Assembly: GCA_905339405.1 (NCBI GenBank)
Contig: CAJPGC010000014.1
Span: 62,001-126,000 of the forward strand
DNA length: 64,000 nucleotides
Direction of reading: 5' to 3'
Origin: an uncultured bacterium
Lineage (GTDB): Bacteria; Desulfobacterota; GWC2-55-46
Both the position numbers and the translations under genes were made by a program. The notes under the pieces were generated by a model. The model had not been told where the DNA came from, ran no database searches, and saw only the letters and a list, made by a program, of their open reading frames with translations. How positions within the stretch are numbered: position 1 is the stretch's first letter; the number at the start of each line of letters is the position of its first letter. Below, piece by piece: positions 9,128-20,441 of this stretch.

Positions 9128-10766
9128 AGTTCCTCGCGGCCGCGGCCCCGCCCGAAGACTTCCGGCGGGCCGTGCGGTCAATTTCGCCTTTTTTGAATGC
9201 TTTCATGAACGCGTTGACGACTTTTATGTCAAACTGTCTTCCGGCGCACCGCTTTATCTCCGCGAGCGCTTCTTTCGGCGGCAGGCCTTTCCGGTACGGC
9301 CTTGTGCTGGTCATGGCGTCGTAGGCGTCGGCCACCGAGATTATGCGCGCCGTAAGCGGGATCTCCTCTTCCTTGAGGCCTGAAGGGTAGCCGAGCCCGT
9401 CCACCCTCTCGTGGTGATGGAGCATCCCCGGCATTATGTCTTTCAGGTGAGGGATGTGCTGGAGTATCTCCGCGCCGAACTGCGGGTGCATGCGCATCGA
9501 TTTCGCCTCGGCGGCGTCGAACGGGGCCTCCTTCCGGAGTATCCTGTCCTCGACGCCTATCTTGCCGATGTCGTGGAGCACCGCCGAGAGCCTCAGCACC
9601 TCGACGTCCTCGTCCTTCATGTCGAGCTGGTCCGCTATTGCCATGCAGTAGGCAAGAACCCTTTTCGTGTGGCCGCCGGTGTACGGGTCCCTTTTTTCTA
9701 TCGCCTCCGCGAGCGCGCTCGAGGTGGCGTAAAAGGCTTCTTTTATCTCTTCATAGAGCCGGGCGTTGTCGAGCGCTATTGCGGCCTGGTTCGAGAAAAG
9801 CTGGAAGAGCTTCAGGTCGCCTGCCGTGAATTCGCCGCCTATCCTGTTTATGGCCTGCAGGACCCCTATTACCTGTCCCTTGATGACGACAGGCACGCAG
9901 ACCATGTTCCTGGTCCTGAACTTGCTGCGCTTGTCAACGCTGCCCTGGAACCTGGCGTCCCTCGTGACGTCGTGTATGACGACGGGCTCCGAGTGCTTGG
10001 CGACCCATCCGGCTATGCCTTCGCCGACCTTGAGCCGCACTTCCTTGAGCTTCTTGCCCTTCTCTCCGAGCGCGACCTCGAAGTAAAGCTCCCCGTTTTC
10101 CCTGTCCAGCAGGAGCAGCGAGCCCGTCTCCGCGCGCATGAGCTTCGTTATGGCCTCCATCGCCCTGTGACGGACGACGTTGTGGTCGAGCGAGGAACTG
10201 AGGAGCGCTCCGACCTCGTTCAACGACGAGAGCTGGCTTATCCTGTTGTCGAGCGAGGAGATGAGTTCGGCCCTCTCCATTATGATGGAGAGGTGGTTGG
10301 CCAGCGAGGCGAAGACCTTGAGGTCGGCGTCGGTAAAAGGCGTACGGCCTTTCGCGCCCGAGGCCGTGATGGCCCCGCTTACCTTCTTGTCCCTCACGAG
10401 AGGGACCGCAAGTCCGCTCGCCTCGGCCTCCCTCGACGGCGTGCGGCCGCCTCTCTGGACACCCTTGCGGATGCGCGCTTTTTCCGACTTTACCGCAAGC
10501 GAGGCAAGGGCCTTGTCCTTGAGGCCGTCAGCCCCTTTTACGGCGTCGGGAAAGAGGGCTCCGTTGGAGTCGACTGAGTAGAGCGCGCCTGAGGACGCGT
10601 CAACGGCCTTCAGGGCGAACTCGAGGAGACGATTGAACAGGGCGGAGCGGGACGCGCCTTTTACGGCAAGTCCGCCCATCTCCCTGTATACCTCGACCTC
10701 GAGCTCCATTATGCGGAGCTTTTTCCTCAGGAGGTCCATCCCGGCTGGCTGGCCATTTGTTTTCAT
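9114..10766 (-). CDS. Tandem GAF domain + HD-GYP phosphodiesterase-type protein
   Basis: Two GAF-like segments, then [14 protein letters not shown]...[20 protein letters not shown] motifs. Confidence 0.88.
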   Translation of the reverse strand: MKTNGQPAGMDLLRKKLRIMELEVEVYREMGGLAVKGASRSALFNRLLEFALKAVDASSGALYSVDSNGALFPDAVKGADGLKDKALASLAVKSEKARIRKGVQRGGRTPSREAEASGLAVPLVRDKKVSGAITASGAKGRTPFTDADLKVFASLANHLSIIMERAELISSLDNRISQLSSLNEVGALLSSSLDHNVVRHRAMEAITKLMRAETGSLLLLDRENGELYFEVALGEKGKKLKEVRLKVGEGIAGWVAKHSEPVVIHDVTRDARFQGSVDKRSKFRTRNMVCVPVVIKGQVIGVLQAINRIGGEFTAGDLKLFQLFSNQAAIALDNARLYEEIKEAFYATSSALAEAIEKRDPYTGGHTKRVLAYCMAIADQLDMKDEDVEVLRLSAVLHDIGKIGVEDRILRKEAPFDAAEAKSMRMHPQFGAEILQHIPHLKDIMPGMLHHHERVDGLGYPSGLKEEEIPLTARIISVADAYDAMTSTRPYRKGLPPKEALAEIKRCAGRQFDIKVVNAFMKAFKKGEIDRTARRKSSGGAAAARNYDLV

Positions 10767-10786
10767 GCTCGACGCCCTCGAAAAAC

Positions 10787-11593
10787 CTATATGCCGCGCT
10801 TGATGCCTGACACGAACGACCCGAGCTCTTTTATGAGCCTGGGCCCTTTGTTCCGGGCGATGACGTTCACTATGGCGCTGCCAACCACGGCAGCGTCTGC
10901 GCTCTTGCAGACCTCTTTGGCCTGCTGAGGAGTTGATATGCCGAAGCCTACACCCAGGGGCAGGTCCGTGTATTTTCTTACGCGCTTTACGTACTTGTGC
11001 ACGTCTGCCGATACGGACGCCCTCGCTCCGGTCACTCCTGTCACCGACACGAAGTAGATGAAGCCGGAGGCCTTTGAGGCGACGAGCCGCATCCTTTTCT
11101 CGTCGCTCGTAGGAGTGAGGAGGAATATGAGGTCGACCCCGTTTTTGTCGAGCTCGCTTTTGAGTTCGTCAGACTCCTCGGGCGGCAGGTCGACAATGAG
11201 GACCCCGTCGGCCCCGGCGGCCGCCGCGTCCTTCGCGAACTTCTTGAGGCCGTAATTGAATATGGGGTTGTAGTAGCCGAAAAGCACGAGCGGGACCTGG
11301 CTCTCCTTCCTTACCTCGCTGACGAGCTTCAAGACGTCGGTGAGGTGCACTCCGCCCTTTACGGCCCTCTCGTAGGAGGCCTGTATTGTCGGGCCGTCGG
11401 CCATCGGGTCGGAGAACGGGATGCCGAGCTCTATCATGTCGGCCCCTGAGCGCTCGAGCTCCTTTATTATCTTCTTCGAGGTCACGATATCCGGGTCCCC
11501 GGCCGTGACAAAGGCTATGAAACCTTTTTTCTTCTGGCCCTTAAGCCTTTCGAATAAACCTGTTATCCTGTTCTTCCCGTTCTTCTTTGTCAT
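10787..11593 (-). CDS. trpA: Tryptophan synthase alpha subunit
   Basis: DMIELGIPFSDPMADGPTIQASYERAV and GVDLIFLLTPTS. Confidence 0.97.
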   Translation of the reverse strand: MTKKNGKNRITGLFERLKGQKKKGFIAFVTAGDPDIVTSKKIIKELERSGADMIELGIPFSDPMADGPTIQASYERAVKGGVHLTDVLKLVSEVRKESQVPLVLFGYYNPIFNYGLKKFAKDAAAAGADGVLIVDLPPEESDELKSELDKNGVDLIFLLTPTSDEKRMRLVASKASGFIYFVSVTGVTGARASVSADVHKYVKRVRKYTDLPLGVGFGISTPQQAKEVCKSADAAVVGSAIVNVIARNKGPRLIKELGSFVSGIKRGI

Positions 11594-11605
11594 CTGGTGG
11601 GCCGC

Positions 11606-12799
11606 CTACAGTTCGAAGTTAAAGGCTTTGGATACGGTATTGAGGTCCTTGTCGCCCCTGCCGGAGAGGCAGACGATTATGTTCTCGCTCTTTTTCATCC
11701 GGGCCGCCGCCTTCAAAGCGTAGGCGACCGCGTGAGAGCTCTCGAGGGCCGGTATTATGCCTTCCGAGAGGGTCAACGCCTTGAAGCCGTCGAGCGCTTC
11801 CTTGTCGGTTATCGTCGTGTAATCGACCCGGCCCGTGTCGTTGAGCCACGCGTGCTCAGGGCCCACGCCAGGGTAGTCGAGCCCGGCCGATATCGAATGG
11901 GTGTCTATTATCTGCCCGAACTCGTCCTGGAGGAGATACGTCTTGTTGCCGTGGAGGACTCCGACGCGGCCGCCGGTAATGGAAGCCGCGTGCTTGCCGG
12001 TCTTGAGGCCGTATCCCCCGGCCTCAACGCCTGTCATCTTCACGGATTTGTCCTCGAGGAACGGGTGGAAAAGGCCGAGGGCGTTGCTGCCGCCGCCCAC
12101 GCAGGCCACGAGCAGGCTCGGGAGCTTCCCGGTTATCTTTATGGTCTGCTTCCTGGCTTCCTGTCCTATGACCGACTGGAAGTCCCTTACCATCATCGGG
12201 TAGGGGTGAGGGCCGGCCACTGTGCCTATTATGTAAAAGGTGTTGTATACGTTCGTGACCCAGTCCCGAAGCGCCTCGTTCATGGCGTCTTTAAGGGTTT
12301 TGCTGCCCGAGGTCACGGGGACAACCTTCGCGCCCAGGAGCTTCATCCTGAAGACGTTGGGCATCTGGCGCTTGATGTCGTCCTCTCCCATGTAGACTTC
12401 GCACTCGAGGCCGAACATCGCCGCGACCGTTGCAGTGGCAACGCCGTGCTGGCCCGCGCCGGTTTCGGCGATGACCCTTTTCTTGCCCATCCTCTTTGCA
12501 AGGAGTATCTGGCCTATGGTGTTGTTTATCTTGTGCGCGCCCGTGTGGCAGAGGTCTTCCCTCTTGAGGAAGATGTTCGCCCCGCCCGCCTTTTTCGTGA
12601 GCCTCTCGGCGTGGTAAAGGGGAGTGGGCCTGCCGACGTACTCCCCGAGGTAGTACGCGAGCTCTTTTTTGAAGCCCGCGTCCTTCTTCCACTTGAGGTA
12701 CGCTTCCTCGAGTTCCATCACGGCGGGCATCAGCGTCTCTGATATGTACCTGCCGCCGTAAATCCCGAAATGTCCCAGCTTGTCCGGCGTCTTCGTCAT
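11606..12799 (-). CDS. trpB: Tryptophan synthase beta subunit
   Basis: [43 protein letters not shown]. Confidence 0.97.
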   Translation of the reverse strand: MTKTPDKLGHFGIYGGRYISETLMPAVMELEEAYLKWKKDAGFKKELAYYLGEYVGRPTPLYHAERLTKKAGGANIFLKREDLCHTGAHKINNTIGQILLAKRMGKKRVIAETGAGQHGVATATVAAMFGLECEVYMGEDDIKRQMPNVFRMKLLGAKVVPVTSGSKTLKDAMNEALRDWVTNVYNTFYIIGTVAGPHPYPMMVRDFQSVIGQEARKQTIKITGKLPSLLVACVGGGSNALGLFHPFLEDKSVKMTGVEAGGYGLKTGKHAASITGGRVGVLHGNKTYLLQDEFGQIIDTHSISAGLDYPGVGPEHAWLNDTGRVDYTTITDKEALDGFKALTLSEGIIPALESSHAVAYALKAAARMKKSENIIVCLSGRGDKDLNTVSKAFNFEL

Positions 12800-13416
12800 C
12801 TTGTCCTTACCTGCTCAAAGAATTTTCTCAATTTGCCGTGGTCTTTCCTTCCGGGGGAAGCCTCAACCCCTGAGCTTACGTCAACGGCGTAGGGTTTGAC
12901 CTTCTCTATAGCCGCCCTTACGTTCTCCGGGGTGAGCCCGCCCGAGAGTATCACGCGCCCCGTCGAGGCGGCTTCCGCTGCGATATCCCAGTCGAACGTC
13001 TCGCCGGTGCCCCCGGGCACCCCTTCCCTGTAGGTGTCAAGGAGTATCGCCGAGACCGTGTAAGACCTCAAGCTGTTGAGGACTGAAGCGTCCTTGACAC
13101 GGAGTGCTTTTATCGTGCGCAGCCCAACCGCCGCGCAGTACTCGGGCGTCTCGTCGCCGTGGAGCTGTATGCAGCCCACCCCGGCCTCTTTCGCGATGTC
13201 CACGACCCTCTCCGGCGGCTCGTTCACGAACACGCCGACCGTCGCGATGAACGGGGGCAGCTCCCTTATGATGAAGGCCGCCGCCCTCGGGTTTATAAAC
13301 CTGGGGCTCTTCTCGTAAAAGACGAAGCCGATGGCGTCTGCGCCGAGCTCGGCCGCTACGAGGGCGTCCTCAAGGTTTGTTACGCCACATATCTTGATCC
13401 GGATTTGGTTTTTCAC
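12796..13416 (-). CDS. trpF: Phosphoribosylanthranilate isomerase
   Basis: [42 protein letters not shown]. Confidence 0.97.
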   Translation of the reverse strand: MKNQIRIKICGVTNLEDALVAAELGADAIGFVFYEKSPRFINPRAAAFIIRELPPFIATVGVFVNEPPERVVDIAKEAGVGCIQLHGDETPEYCAAVGLRTIKALRVKDASVLNSLRSYTVSAILLDTYREGVPGGTGETFDWDIAAEAASTGRVILSGGLTPENVRAAIEKVKPYAVDVSSGVEASPGRKDHGKLRKFFEQVRTR

Positions 13417-14193
13417 CCCTGAGTTCCTTTAGCTTCTTCCTGAAGTCTTCTTCCCTCATCAGGGCTTCGCCTATGAGGAAGGCCTCAACGCCCCATTCCC
13501 TGAGCTTCAATATGTCCTCGTGCGTGTTGATGCCGCTCTCCGAGACGAGAACCCTGTCTTTGGGGACGTACGGAGCGAGGCGTATGGTCGTGTTTATGTC
13601 GGTCTTGAAGGTCTTGAGGTCCCTGTTGTTCACGCCGATTATTCTCGCTCCAGCGTCCAGGGCCGTCTCCATCTCCTTCTCGTCGTGCACCTCTACGAGG
13701 GCGGACATGCCGAGCCTGTAGGTAAGCTCGAGGAGCTCTTTCAGTCTGTCCTTGCCGAGCACGGCGACGATGAGGAGGAGGGCGTCTGCCCCGGCCACCC
13801 GCGATTCATATACCTGGTAGTCGTCGAAGATGAAGTCCTTCCTCAGAAGCGGCACCCTCATGTTCCACCTGAGGCCCGAGAGGTACTCGAGCTTGCCCTT
13901 GAAGAACTTCTCCTCGGTGATTATCGATATCGCGGCCGCGCCTGACTCGAAGTAGCCCCTGGCTATCTCGGCCGGCACGAAGTAATCCCTTATTATGCCC
14001 TTCGAAGGAGAGGCCTTCTTTATCTCGGCTATTATCCTTATCCTGTCCTTGGTGCCGCCCCCGTAGGAGATGGCGGTCTCGAAGTCCCTCGCGGGCGGGA
14101 AGGTCACGAGCCGCTCCTTGAGGCCTTCGAGCGGGTATTCCTCTTTTGCAACCTCGAGGGAAAGTTTTTTCGCTTCTATTATATCGTCGAGTA

Positions 14194-14197
<4 letters not shown>
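13370..14197 (-). CDS. trpC: Indole-3-glycerol phosphate synthase
   Basis: RIIAEIKKASPSKG; IGVNNRDLKTFKTD; VSESGI. Confidence 0.96.
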
Positions 14198-15197
<1,000 letters not shown>

Positions 15198-15201
<4 letters not shown>

Positions 15202-15776
15202 CTTCGGGGCGTGTACTTTCTCAGAAAATTTTTCAGGATGTCCTTTCCGGCCCTGGTAAGTATCGACTCAGGGTGGAACTGGACGCCCTCTATTGGAAGC
15301 TCCTTGTGGCGAAGGCCCATTATCTCGTCCATCTCCGTCCACGCGCTCACTTCGAGGCAGGCGGGGAGGGTCTCTTTCTTAACGACGAGCGAATGGTAGC
15401 GGTTGGCCTCGAATGGGTTGGCTATGCCTTCGAATATCGTCTTGCCGTCGTGGAAGACCATCGAGGTCTTGCCGTGCATGAGACGGCCGGCCTTTACGAC
15501 CTCGCCGCCGAAAGCGTAGCCTATCGATTGGTGTCCGAGGCAGACCCCGAGTATGGGGACTTTCCCTGCGAAGCTCTTTATCGCATCGACCGAGATGCCA
15601 GCCTTCGGCGGGTCGCACGGGCCCGGGGAGACGACGATGGCGTCCGGGGCGAGCTTGCCGATGTCGGCTATTGTAATGGCGTCGTTGCGCCGCACCAGCA
15701 CGTCCTCGCCGAGCTCCATGAAGTACTGGACGAGGTTGAAGGTGAAGGAGTCGTAGTTGTCGATCATCAATATCAT
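15198..15776 (-). CDS. trpG: Anthranilate synthase glutamine amidotransferase component
   Basis: [19 protein letters not shown]...[15 protein letters not shown]; start moved from 15842 because the supplied extension lies in repeat copy B. Confidence 0.95.
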
Positions 15777-15789
15777 AGGTTTCTCTATA

Positions 15790-15909
15790 GGCTGCCTCAA
15801 GCTCCCCATCTGCGTTGTTGTCAGTGTCGCTCGCCTGCTCACATACTTCTCAAGTATGCTCCGCGGCTCGCTCCTCGACGCCTAGCATCTGGGAGCTTTT
15901 TGAGCAGCC
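15790..15909. repeat. Interspersed palindromic repeat, long form, copy B
   Basis: GGCTGCCTCAAGCTCCCCATCTGC...CTTTTTGAGCAGCC, central CATACTT-CTC-AAGTATG; 120 bp, same layout as copy A. Confidence 0.8.
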
Positions 15910-15911
15910 TT

Positions 15912-17396
15912 TTACGTTAGTCCTTCTCGCGCCATTTCTACGGCTTTCAACATGCCCCTCGCCTTGTTCTCGGTCTCCTCGAATTCCTTCTCGGGAATAG
16001 AGTCGGCGACAATCCCCGCCCCTGCCTGCATGTGTATCGTCGAGCCTTTAATGACCAGCGTCCTTATGGCGATGCACATGTCCATGTTGCCTGAGAAATC
16101 AAAGTAGCCCACGCACCCGCCGTAGACTTCCCTCTTGCAGGGCTCGAGCTCTTCTATTATCTCCATGGCCCTGACCTTGGGCGCGCCTGTAAGAGTGCCC
16201 GCAGGGAAGCAGGCCTTGAGGGCCTCGAAGCTGCCCATGCCCTTTTTCATGAGGCCCTTCACGTTGGATACGATGTGCATTACGTGGGAGTATCTCTCGA
16301 CTGTCATGAGCTCGTCGACTTCGACGGTGCCTGCCCGCGCCACCCTGCCGACGTCGTTCCTGCCGAGGTCAACGAGCATAATGTGTTCAGAGAGCTCCTT
16401 GGGGTCGGCCAGGAGGTCCTTTTCGAGGAGGAGGTCCTCTTCATCGTCGTGGCCGCGCTTTCTTGTGCCAGCGATAGGCTTGACGTTGACGTTTTCGCCC
16501 TCGACCCTGACGAGTATCTCCGGAGAGGAGCCGACTAGGATCGCCTCCCCGAGTTTCAGGTAGAACATGTAAGGGGAGGGGTTTATTACCCTCAAAGCCC
16601 TGTATATGTCGAACGGGTCGGCGGTGAGGGGAGTAGAAAACCTCTGGGAGAGGACGCACTGGAAGATGTCGCCATCGACGATATAGTCTTTTACTTTTTC
16701 GACAGCCTTCAGGAAGTCCTCTTTTTTGAAGTTCGAGCTTATCTTCAAAGGCGCGGCGGCTGATGCGGCCTGCTTTTTGGAGGGCAGGGCGCCCCGGAGC
16801 CTTTCGACGAGGGCGTCTATCTTTTTGACGGCTTCAGCGTAGGCCGCGTCGATATCTGTATTTTTGTCGATGTAAGCGTTGGCGACGACCTTTATCCTGT
16901 GCTCGACGTTGTCGAAGACGAGGAAGGTGTCGGTGAACATCAAGTAGATGTCATGGAGACCCAGAAGGCGCGGCGAGCTGTCTGGCAGCTTTTCCACGTG
17001 GCGCACTATGTCGTAGCCCATGTAGCCGATGGCCCCGCCGAAGAACCTGGGAGCGCCTTCGAGGGAGGCGGGCCTGAAGCCGGACATCATTGCTTTTACA
17101 GCCTCGAGCGGGTCGCCTTCGGCCGTGGTCACGGAGCCGCCTTCGACGGTTTCGATGGTCCTGCCCTTGCTCCTTATGACTTTTTTGGCGGACGCGCCGA
17201 GGAAGCTGTACCTGCCCCACTTCTCGCCGCCTTCGACGCTTTCAAGCAGGAAGGCGTCCTGTCCGTCGTTTATTTTCATGAAGGCCGAGACAGGGGTGTC
17301 GGTATCGGCAAGGATGTCCCTGAAGACGGGCACGATGTTGCACGTTCTGGCTTTTTCCCGAAATAGCTCGAGGGAAGGCGAATGGCTGGGCTTCAT
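15912..17396 (-). CDS. trpE: Anthranilate synthase component I
   Basis: FQCVLSQRFSTPLTADPFDIYRALRVINPSPYMFYL; GTRKRGHDDEED; start taken at ATG 17396 (supplied ORF starts at TTG 17402). Confidence 0.95.
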   Translation of the reverse strand: MKPSHSPSLELFREKARTCNIVPVFRDILADTDTPVSAFMKINDGQDAFLLESVEGGEKWGRYSFLGASAKKVIRSKGRTIETVEGGSVTTAEGDPLEAVKAMMSGFRPASLEGAPRFFGGAIGYMGYDIVRHVEKLPDSSPRLLGLHDIYLMFTDTFLVFDNVEHRIKVVANAYIDKNTDIDAAYAEAVKKIDALVERLRGALPSKKQAASAAAPLKISSNFKKEDFLKAVEKVKDYIVDGDIFQCVLSQRFSTPLTADPFDIYRALRVINPSPYMFYLKLGEAILVGSSPEILVRVEGENVNVKPIAGTRKRGHDDEEDLLLEKDLLADPKELSEHIMLVDLGRNDVGRVARAGTVEVDELMTVERYSHVMHIVSNVKGLMKKGMGSFEALKACFPAGTLTGAPKVRAMEIIEELEPCKREVYGGCVGYFDFSGNMDMCIAIRTLVIKGSTIHMQAGAGIVADSIPEKEFEETENKARGMLKAVEMAREGLT

Positions 17397-17406
17397 AAGC
17401 AATTAA

Positions 17407-17435
17407 GATTAACACAGCCCCGTAACTCCAGTCAA
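17407..17435 (-). promoter_or_regulatory. Putative sigma70 promoter for trpE
   Basis: Minus strand TTGACT-N17-TTAATC. Confidence 0.55.
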
Positions 17436-17503
17436 CAGCTAAAGGCCGGGTAAAGCGCCCCGAAAAACATGGGTTTAAGGGCTGGCAAGGGCGTTTTTTG
17501 GCC

Positions 17504-17532
17504 TTGACACCCCACGGGCTTTTTCATAAAAT
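17504..17532 (+). promoter_or_regulatory. Putative sigma70 promoter for small lipoprotein gene
   Basis: TTGACA-N17-TAAAAT. Confidence 0.75.
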
Positions 17533-17628
17533 CTGCACTTCCCTTTATGACGTCCGTGTAATTTGAGGCAGCGTTCTTTATTCCGCTTTCAGCGGAACAT
17601 TTAAAACATGACAAGGAGAAAGTAAACG

Positions 17629-17904
17629 ATGAGGAAGTTGAGTTTTCTCGGCCTGGCGCTGGCCGCTCTGCTGGTGACGACCGGCTGCGGTCAGAAGATA
17701 AAACAGGAGAACGAGCAGCTTAAGGCCCAGGTGGCCGCCATCACCACTGAGAACACCAGCCTTAAGACCCAGGTAGCCACCCTTCAGAAGGAAGGCGAGG
17801 ACTTCAGGGCCCAGGTCGCGGGCCTCACGGCGGAGCTCGACACCACCAAGCAGCAGCTCGAGGACGCCAGGAAGCCGAAGGCTGTCAAGAAAAAGAGAAG
17901 ATAA
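17629..17904 (+). CDS. Small coiled-coil lipoprotein
   Basis: 91 aa; lipobox-like LLVTTGCGQK; heptad-like EQLKAQVAAITTENTSLKTQVATLQ. Confidence 0.75.
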   Translation: MRKLSFLGLALAALLVTTGCGQKIKQENEQLKAQVAAITTENTSLKTQVATLQKEGEDFRAQVAGLTAELDTTKQQLEDARKPKAVKKKRR

Positions 17905-17922
17905 CCGGCAGCTTGCATCCAG

Positions 17923-17951
17923 ACGCCCGGCCCAGTGCCGGGCGTTTTTTT
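17923..17951 (+). terminator. Rho-independent terminator
   Basis: ACGCCCGGC-CCAGT-GCCGGGCGT followed by a T tract. Confidence 0.9.
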
Positions 17952-18229
17952 ATCGCGCAGGCATTAAAGAGGCGGCTTTGGAAGCCGATAAGATATGAAA
18001 CGCATCCTGATGGCGGGCTAATGCGGCCGCGGGCAAAGGCGCCGCGGTTTTCCTCTGGCCGGGGAAGTTCCATATTTTATAGAATTCAGCCTCCTGAAAT
18101 ATTATAATGCCGCAAAGGCGCGAGTTCCTTTTCACCCGGTCCTGACTTCAAACGCCCGCCACGATGCTTTTCGTTCTGCTGTCCGCCAGTGTCTTCTGGC
18201 GGCCGCAGGGAACCTTCTCCGGAGTTGGA

Positions 18230-20422
18230 ATGTTCCGCCAAGGATTGAAATCCAAGATATTGAACCTCACAATAGGGCTTACGCTCATCGGGTTCGGCGT
18301 GCTCATCTTCCTGGCCATAAAGGAGGAGGAGAAGAGCCTGCTGCGCGAGCGCCTCAAGGCCAGCGAGCTCATGGCCCAGCCCATCCTCCACACCATCTAC
18401 AAGGACATGCTCGACGAGCGCGCCGACATGCCGCGCTTCCTCATAGAGGGCCTCAAGACCATCAAGGGCGTCGAAAGGGTCCAGCTCATAAGGTCGAACG
18501 GCGTCGAGGAGGCTTTCCAGGACTACAAGACCCTCAATGCCGTTAAGGCCGAGTTCGGCGAGATAAAGCCCGAATGGGTCGTAGACCACCCGAGCAAACT
18601 CAACAACGTCGCCAGGGGCATACACAACCCCGATTTCAAGAAGGCCCTCCAGGGCTTCAACGGGGGCGGCAAGCAGGCCGTCTACTACGTCGAGAGCGAA
18701 GGCGACAGGAGCCTTTTCACCTACCTCGTCCCTATCGAGTACAGGCCCAAGTGCTCCTCGTGCCATGAGCACGAGGAGGCCGCCAGGGGCGCGCTCATGA
18801 TAACGACCTCCCTTGACGAGATGTACGGCATACTCGCTGGCTCGCGGAACAAGTGGATATTCTACGGCCTCGCCACTCTCTCGGCCATGACGATACTGCT
18901 GGGCCTTCTGGTGTCCGGCCTCATAACCCGCCCGGTGGAGCGCGCCGTGGCGATGCTCAAGGACATAGCCGAAGGCCAGGGCGACCTCACCAAGAGGCTC
19001 GAGATAAACTCGACTGACGAGATAGGCATGCTCGGCAAGTGGTTCAACAAGTTCGTCGAGGGCATGCAGAACATGGTCAAGGAGATATTCGGCATCTCGC
19101 GCGAAGTCTCGACCGCCTCCAGGCAGATAGAGTCGTCCTCACGGGAGATAGCCGAGGCCGTCAAGAAGCAGATACAGGCCGCTGAGGACACCTCGGGCTC
19201 GATAAAAGAGATGGACGCGTCCATAAAGACCGTCGCCGAGGAAGCCGAAGCGTTGCGCAGCTCGTCGAGGGAAGTCTCCGACTCGGTCCATACAATGTCG
19301 AACTCGGTCGAGGACGTAAAGGTCAACATAGACAAGCTCTTCATATCCGCCTCGTCCACCAACTCGTCGATAAACGAGATGGCCGTTTCTATAAACCAGG
19401 TCGCCTCCCACGTCGACGAGCTCTTCAGGAACACCGAAGAGGTCGTCTCTTCCATCATAGACATAAGCGACAACGTAAAAGAGGTCGAGACTTACGCGAG
19501 GAGCCAGGCCGAGCTGGCCGAGAGGGTCAGGGTCGACGCTGAAGACCTCGGCATGGCCTCTGTCGTCAAGACCAGGGAAGGAATAGAGAAGGTCAGCGAG
19601 GAGGTCGCGTCGACCTCCCTTGTCGTAAACCGCCTCGGCGAGAGGTCAAAGGAGATTGGCAAGATACTTACCGTCATAAACGACATCGCCGACACCACGC
19701 ACCTCCTTGCCCTTAACGCGACGATACTCGCGGCCCAGGCTGGCGAGCACGGCAAAGGCTTTGCCGTAGTCGCGAGGCAGGTCAAGGACCTCGCCACCAA
19801 GACGACCGCGTCGACAAAGGAGATATCCGGACTCATAAACCAGGTCCAGAGCGAAGTCGCCGTCGCCGTCGAGTCTATGCGCAGGAGCTCTGAGAAGGTC
19901 GAGGACGGCGTCAACCTCTCCAGGGACGCGCAGGAGGCCCTGATGAAGATACTCGATTCCTCGAGGCGCTCCTTTGAGATGGCCAAGCTCATAGAGAAGG
20001 CTACCATAGAGCAGACGAAGGGCGCGGGCCAGATAGCGAGCTCGGTACAGGGCATGAGCCACATGGTCGGCGACATCAAGCACGCCGCTGCGGAGCAGTC
20101 CCACGCGGCAAGGGAGATACTTACCGACACCGGCCAGATGAAGGAGTTCATGGAGAGGGTGAAGCTCTCCACCGTAGAGCAGGCGAGAGAAACAAGGAGG
20201 GTCGCCGAGGCGATATTCAGGGTCTTGGAGAAGATATCGAGGGTCGCCGACGCCACAAGCGAGCAGATGGTTTTCTCGAAGAGGATAGTTTCGGCCGTGG
20301 ACACGGTCAAGGACGCGGCCGGCGACAACGCCGCGCTCGCGGCAAGGCTTGAGAAGACGGTAGAGGAGATGAACAGGCAGGCGGACTCCCTGAGGAGCAC
20401 TGTAGCGAATTTCAAGGCTTGA
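18230..20422 (+). CDS. Methyl-accepting chemotaxis protein with periplasmic heme-c (CXXCH) sensor domain
   Basis: Two TMs, periplasmic [20 protein letters not shown] signalling core ([33 protein letters not shown]); start at ATG 18230 with GGAG upstream. Confidence 0.85.
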   Translation: MFRQGLKSKILNLTIGLTLIGFGVLIFLAIKEEEKSLLRERLKASELMAQPILHTIYKDMLDERADMPRFLIEGLKTIKGVERVQLIRSNGVEEAFQDYKTLNAVKAEFGEIKPEWVVDHPSKLNNVARGIHNPDFKKALQGFNGGGKQAVYYVESEGDRSLFTYLVPIEYRPKCSSCHEHEEAARGALMITTSLDEMYGILAGSRNKWIFYGLATLSAMTILLGLLVSGLITRPVERAVAMLKDIAEGQGDLTKRLEINSTDEIGMLGKWFNKFVEGMQNMVKEIFGISREVSTASRQIESSSREIAEAVKKQIQAAEDTSGSIKEMDASIKTVAEEAEALRSSSREVSDSVHTMSNSVEDVKVNIDKLFISASSTNSSINEMAVSINQVASHVDELFRNTEEVVSSIIDISDNVKEVETYARSQAELAERVRVDAEDLGMASVVKTREGIEKVSEEVASTSLVVNRLGERSKEIGKILTVINDIADTTHLLALNATILAAQAGEHGKGFAVVARQVKDLATKTTASTKEISGLINQVQSEVAVAVESMRRSSEKVEDGVNLSRDAQEALMKILDSSRRSFEMAKLIEKATIEQTKGAGQIASSVQGMSHMVGDIKHAAAEQSHAAREILTDTGQMKEFMERVKLSTVEQARETRRVAEAIFRVLEKISRVADATSEQMVFSKRIVSAVDTVKDAAGDNAALAARLEKTVEEMNRQADSLRSTVANFKA

Positions 20423-20441
20423 GAAATAACGGAGGCGGTCA

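Noticed and set aside
9411-10577. 388-aa plus-strand ORF
   Set aside because: Antisense to the GAF/HD-GYP gene; composition biased, no family motif
11597-12742. 381-aa plus-strand ORF
   Set aside because: Antisense to trpB, which has clear catalytic motifs
17432-17614. 60-aa ORF upstream of trpE as trp leader peptide
   Set aside because: No Trp codons and it lies upstream of the predicted trpE promoter
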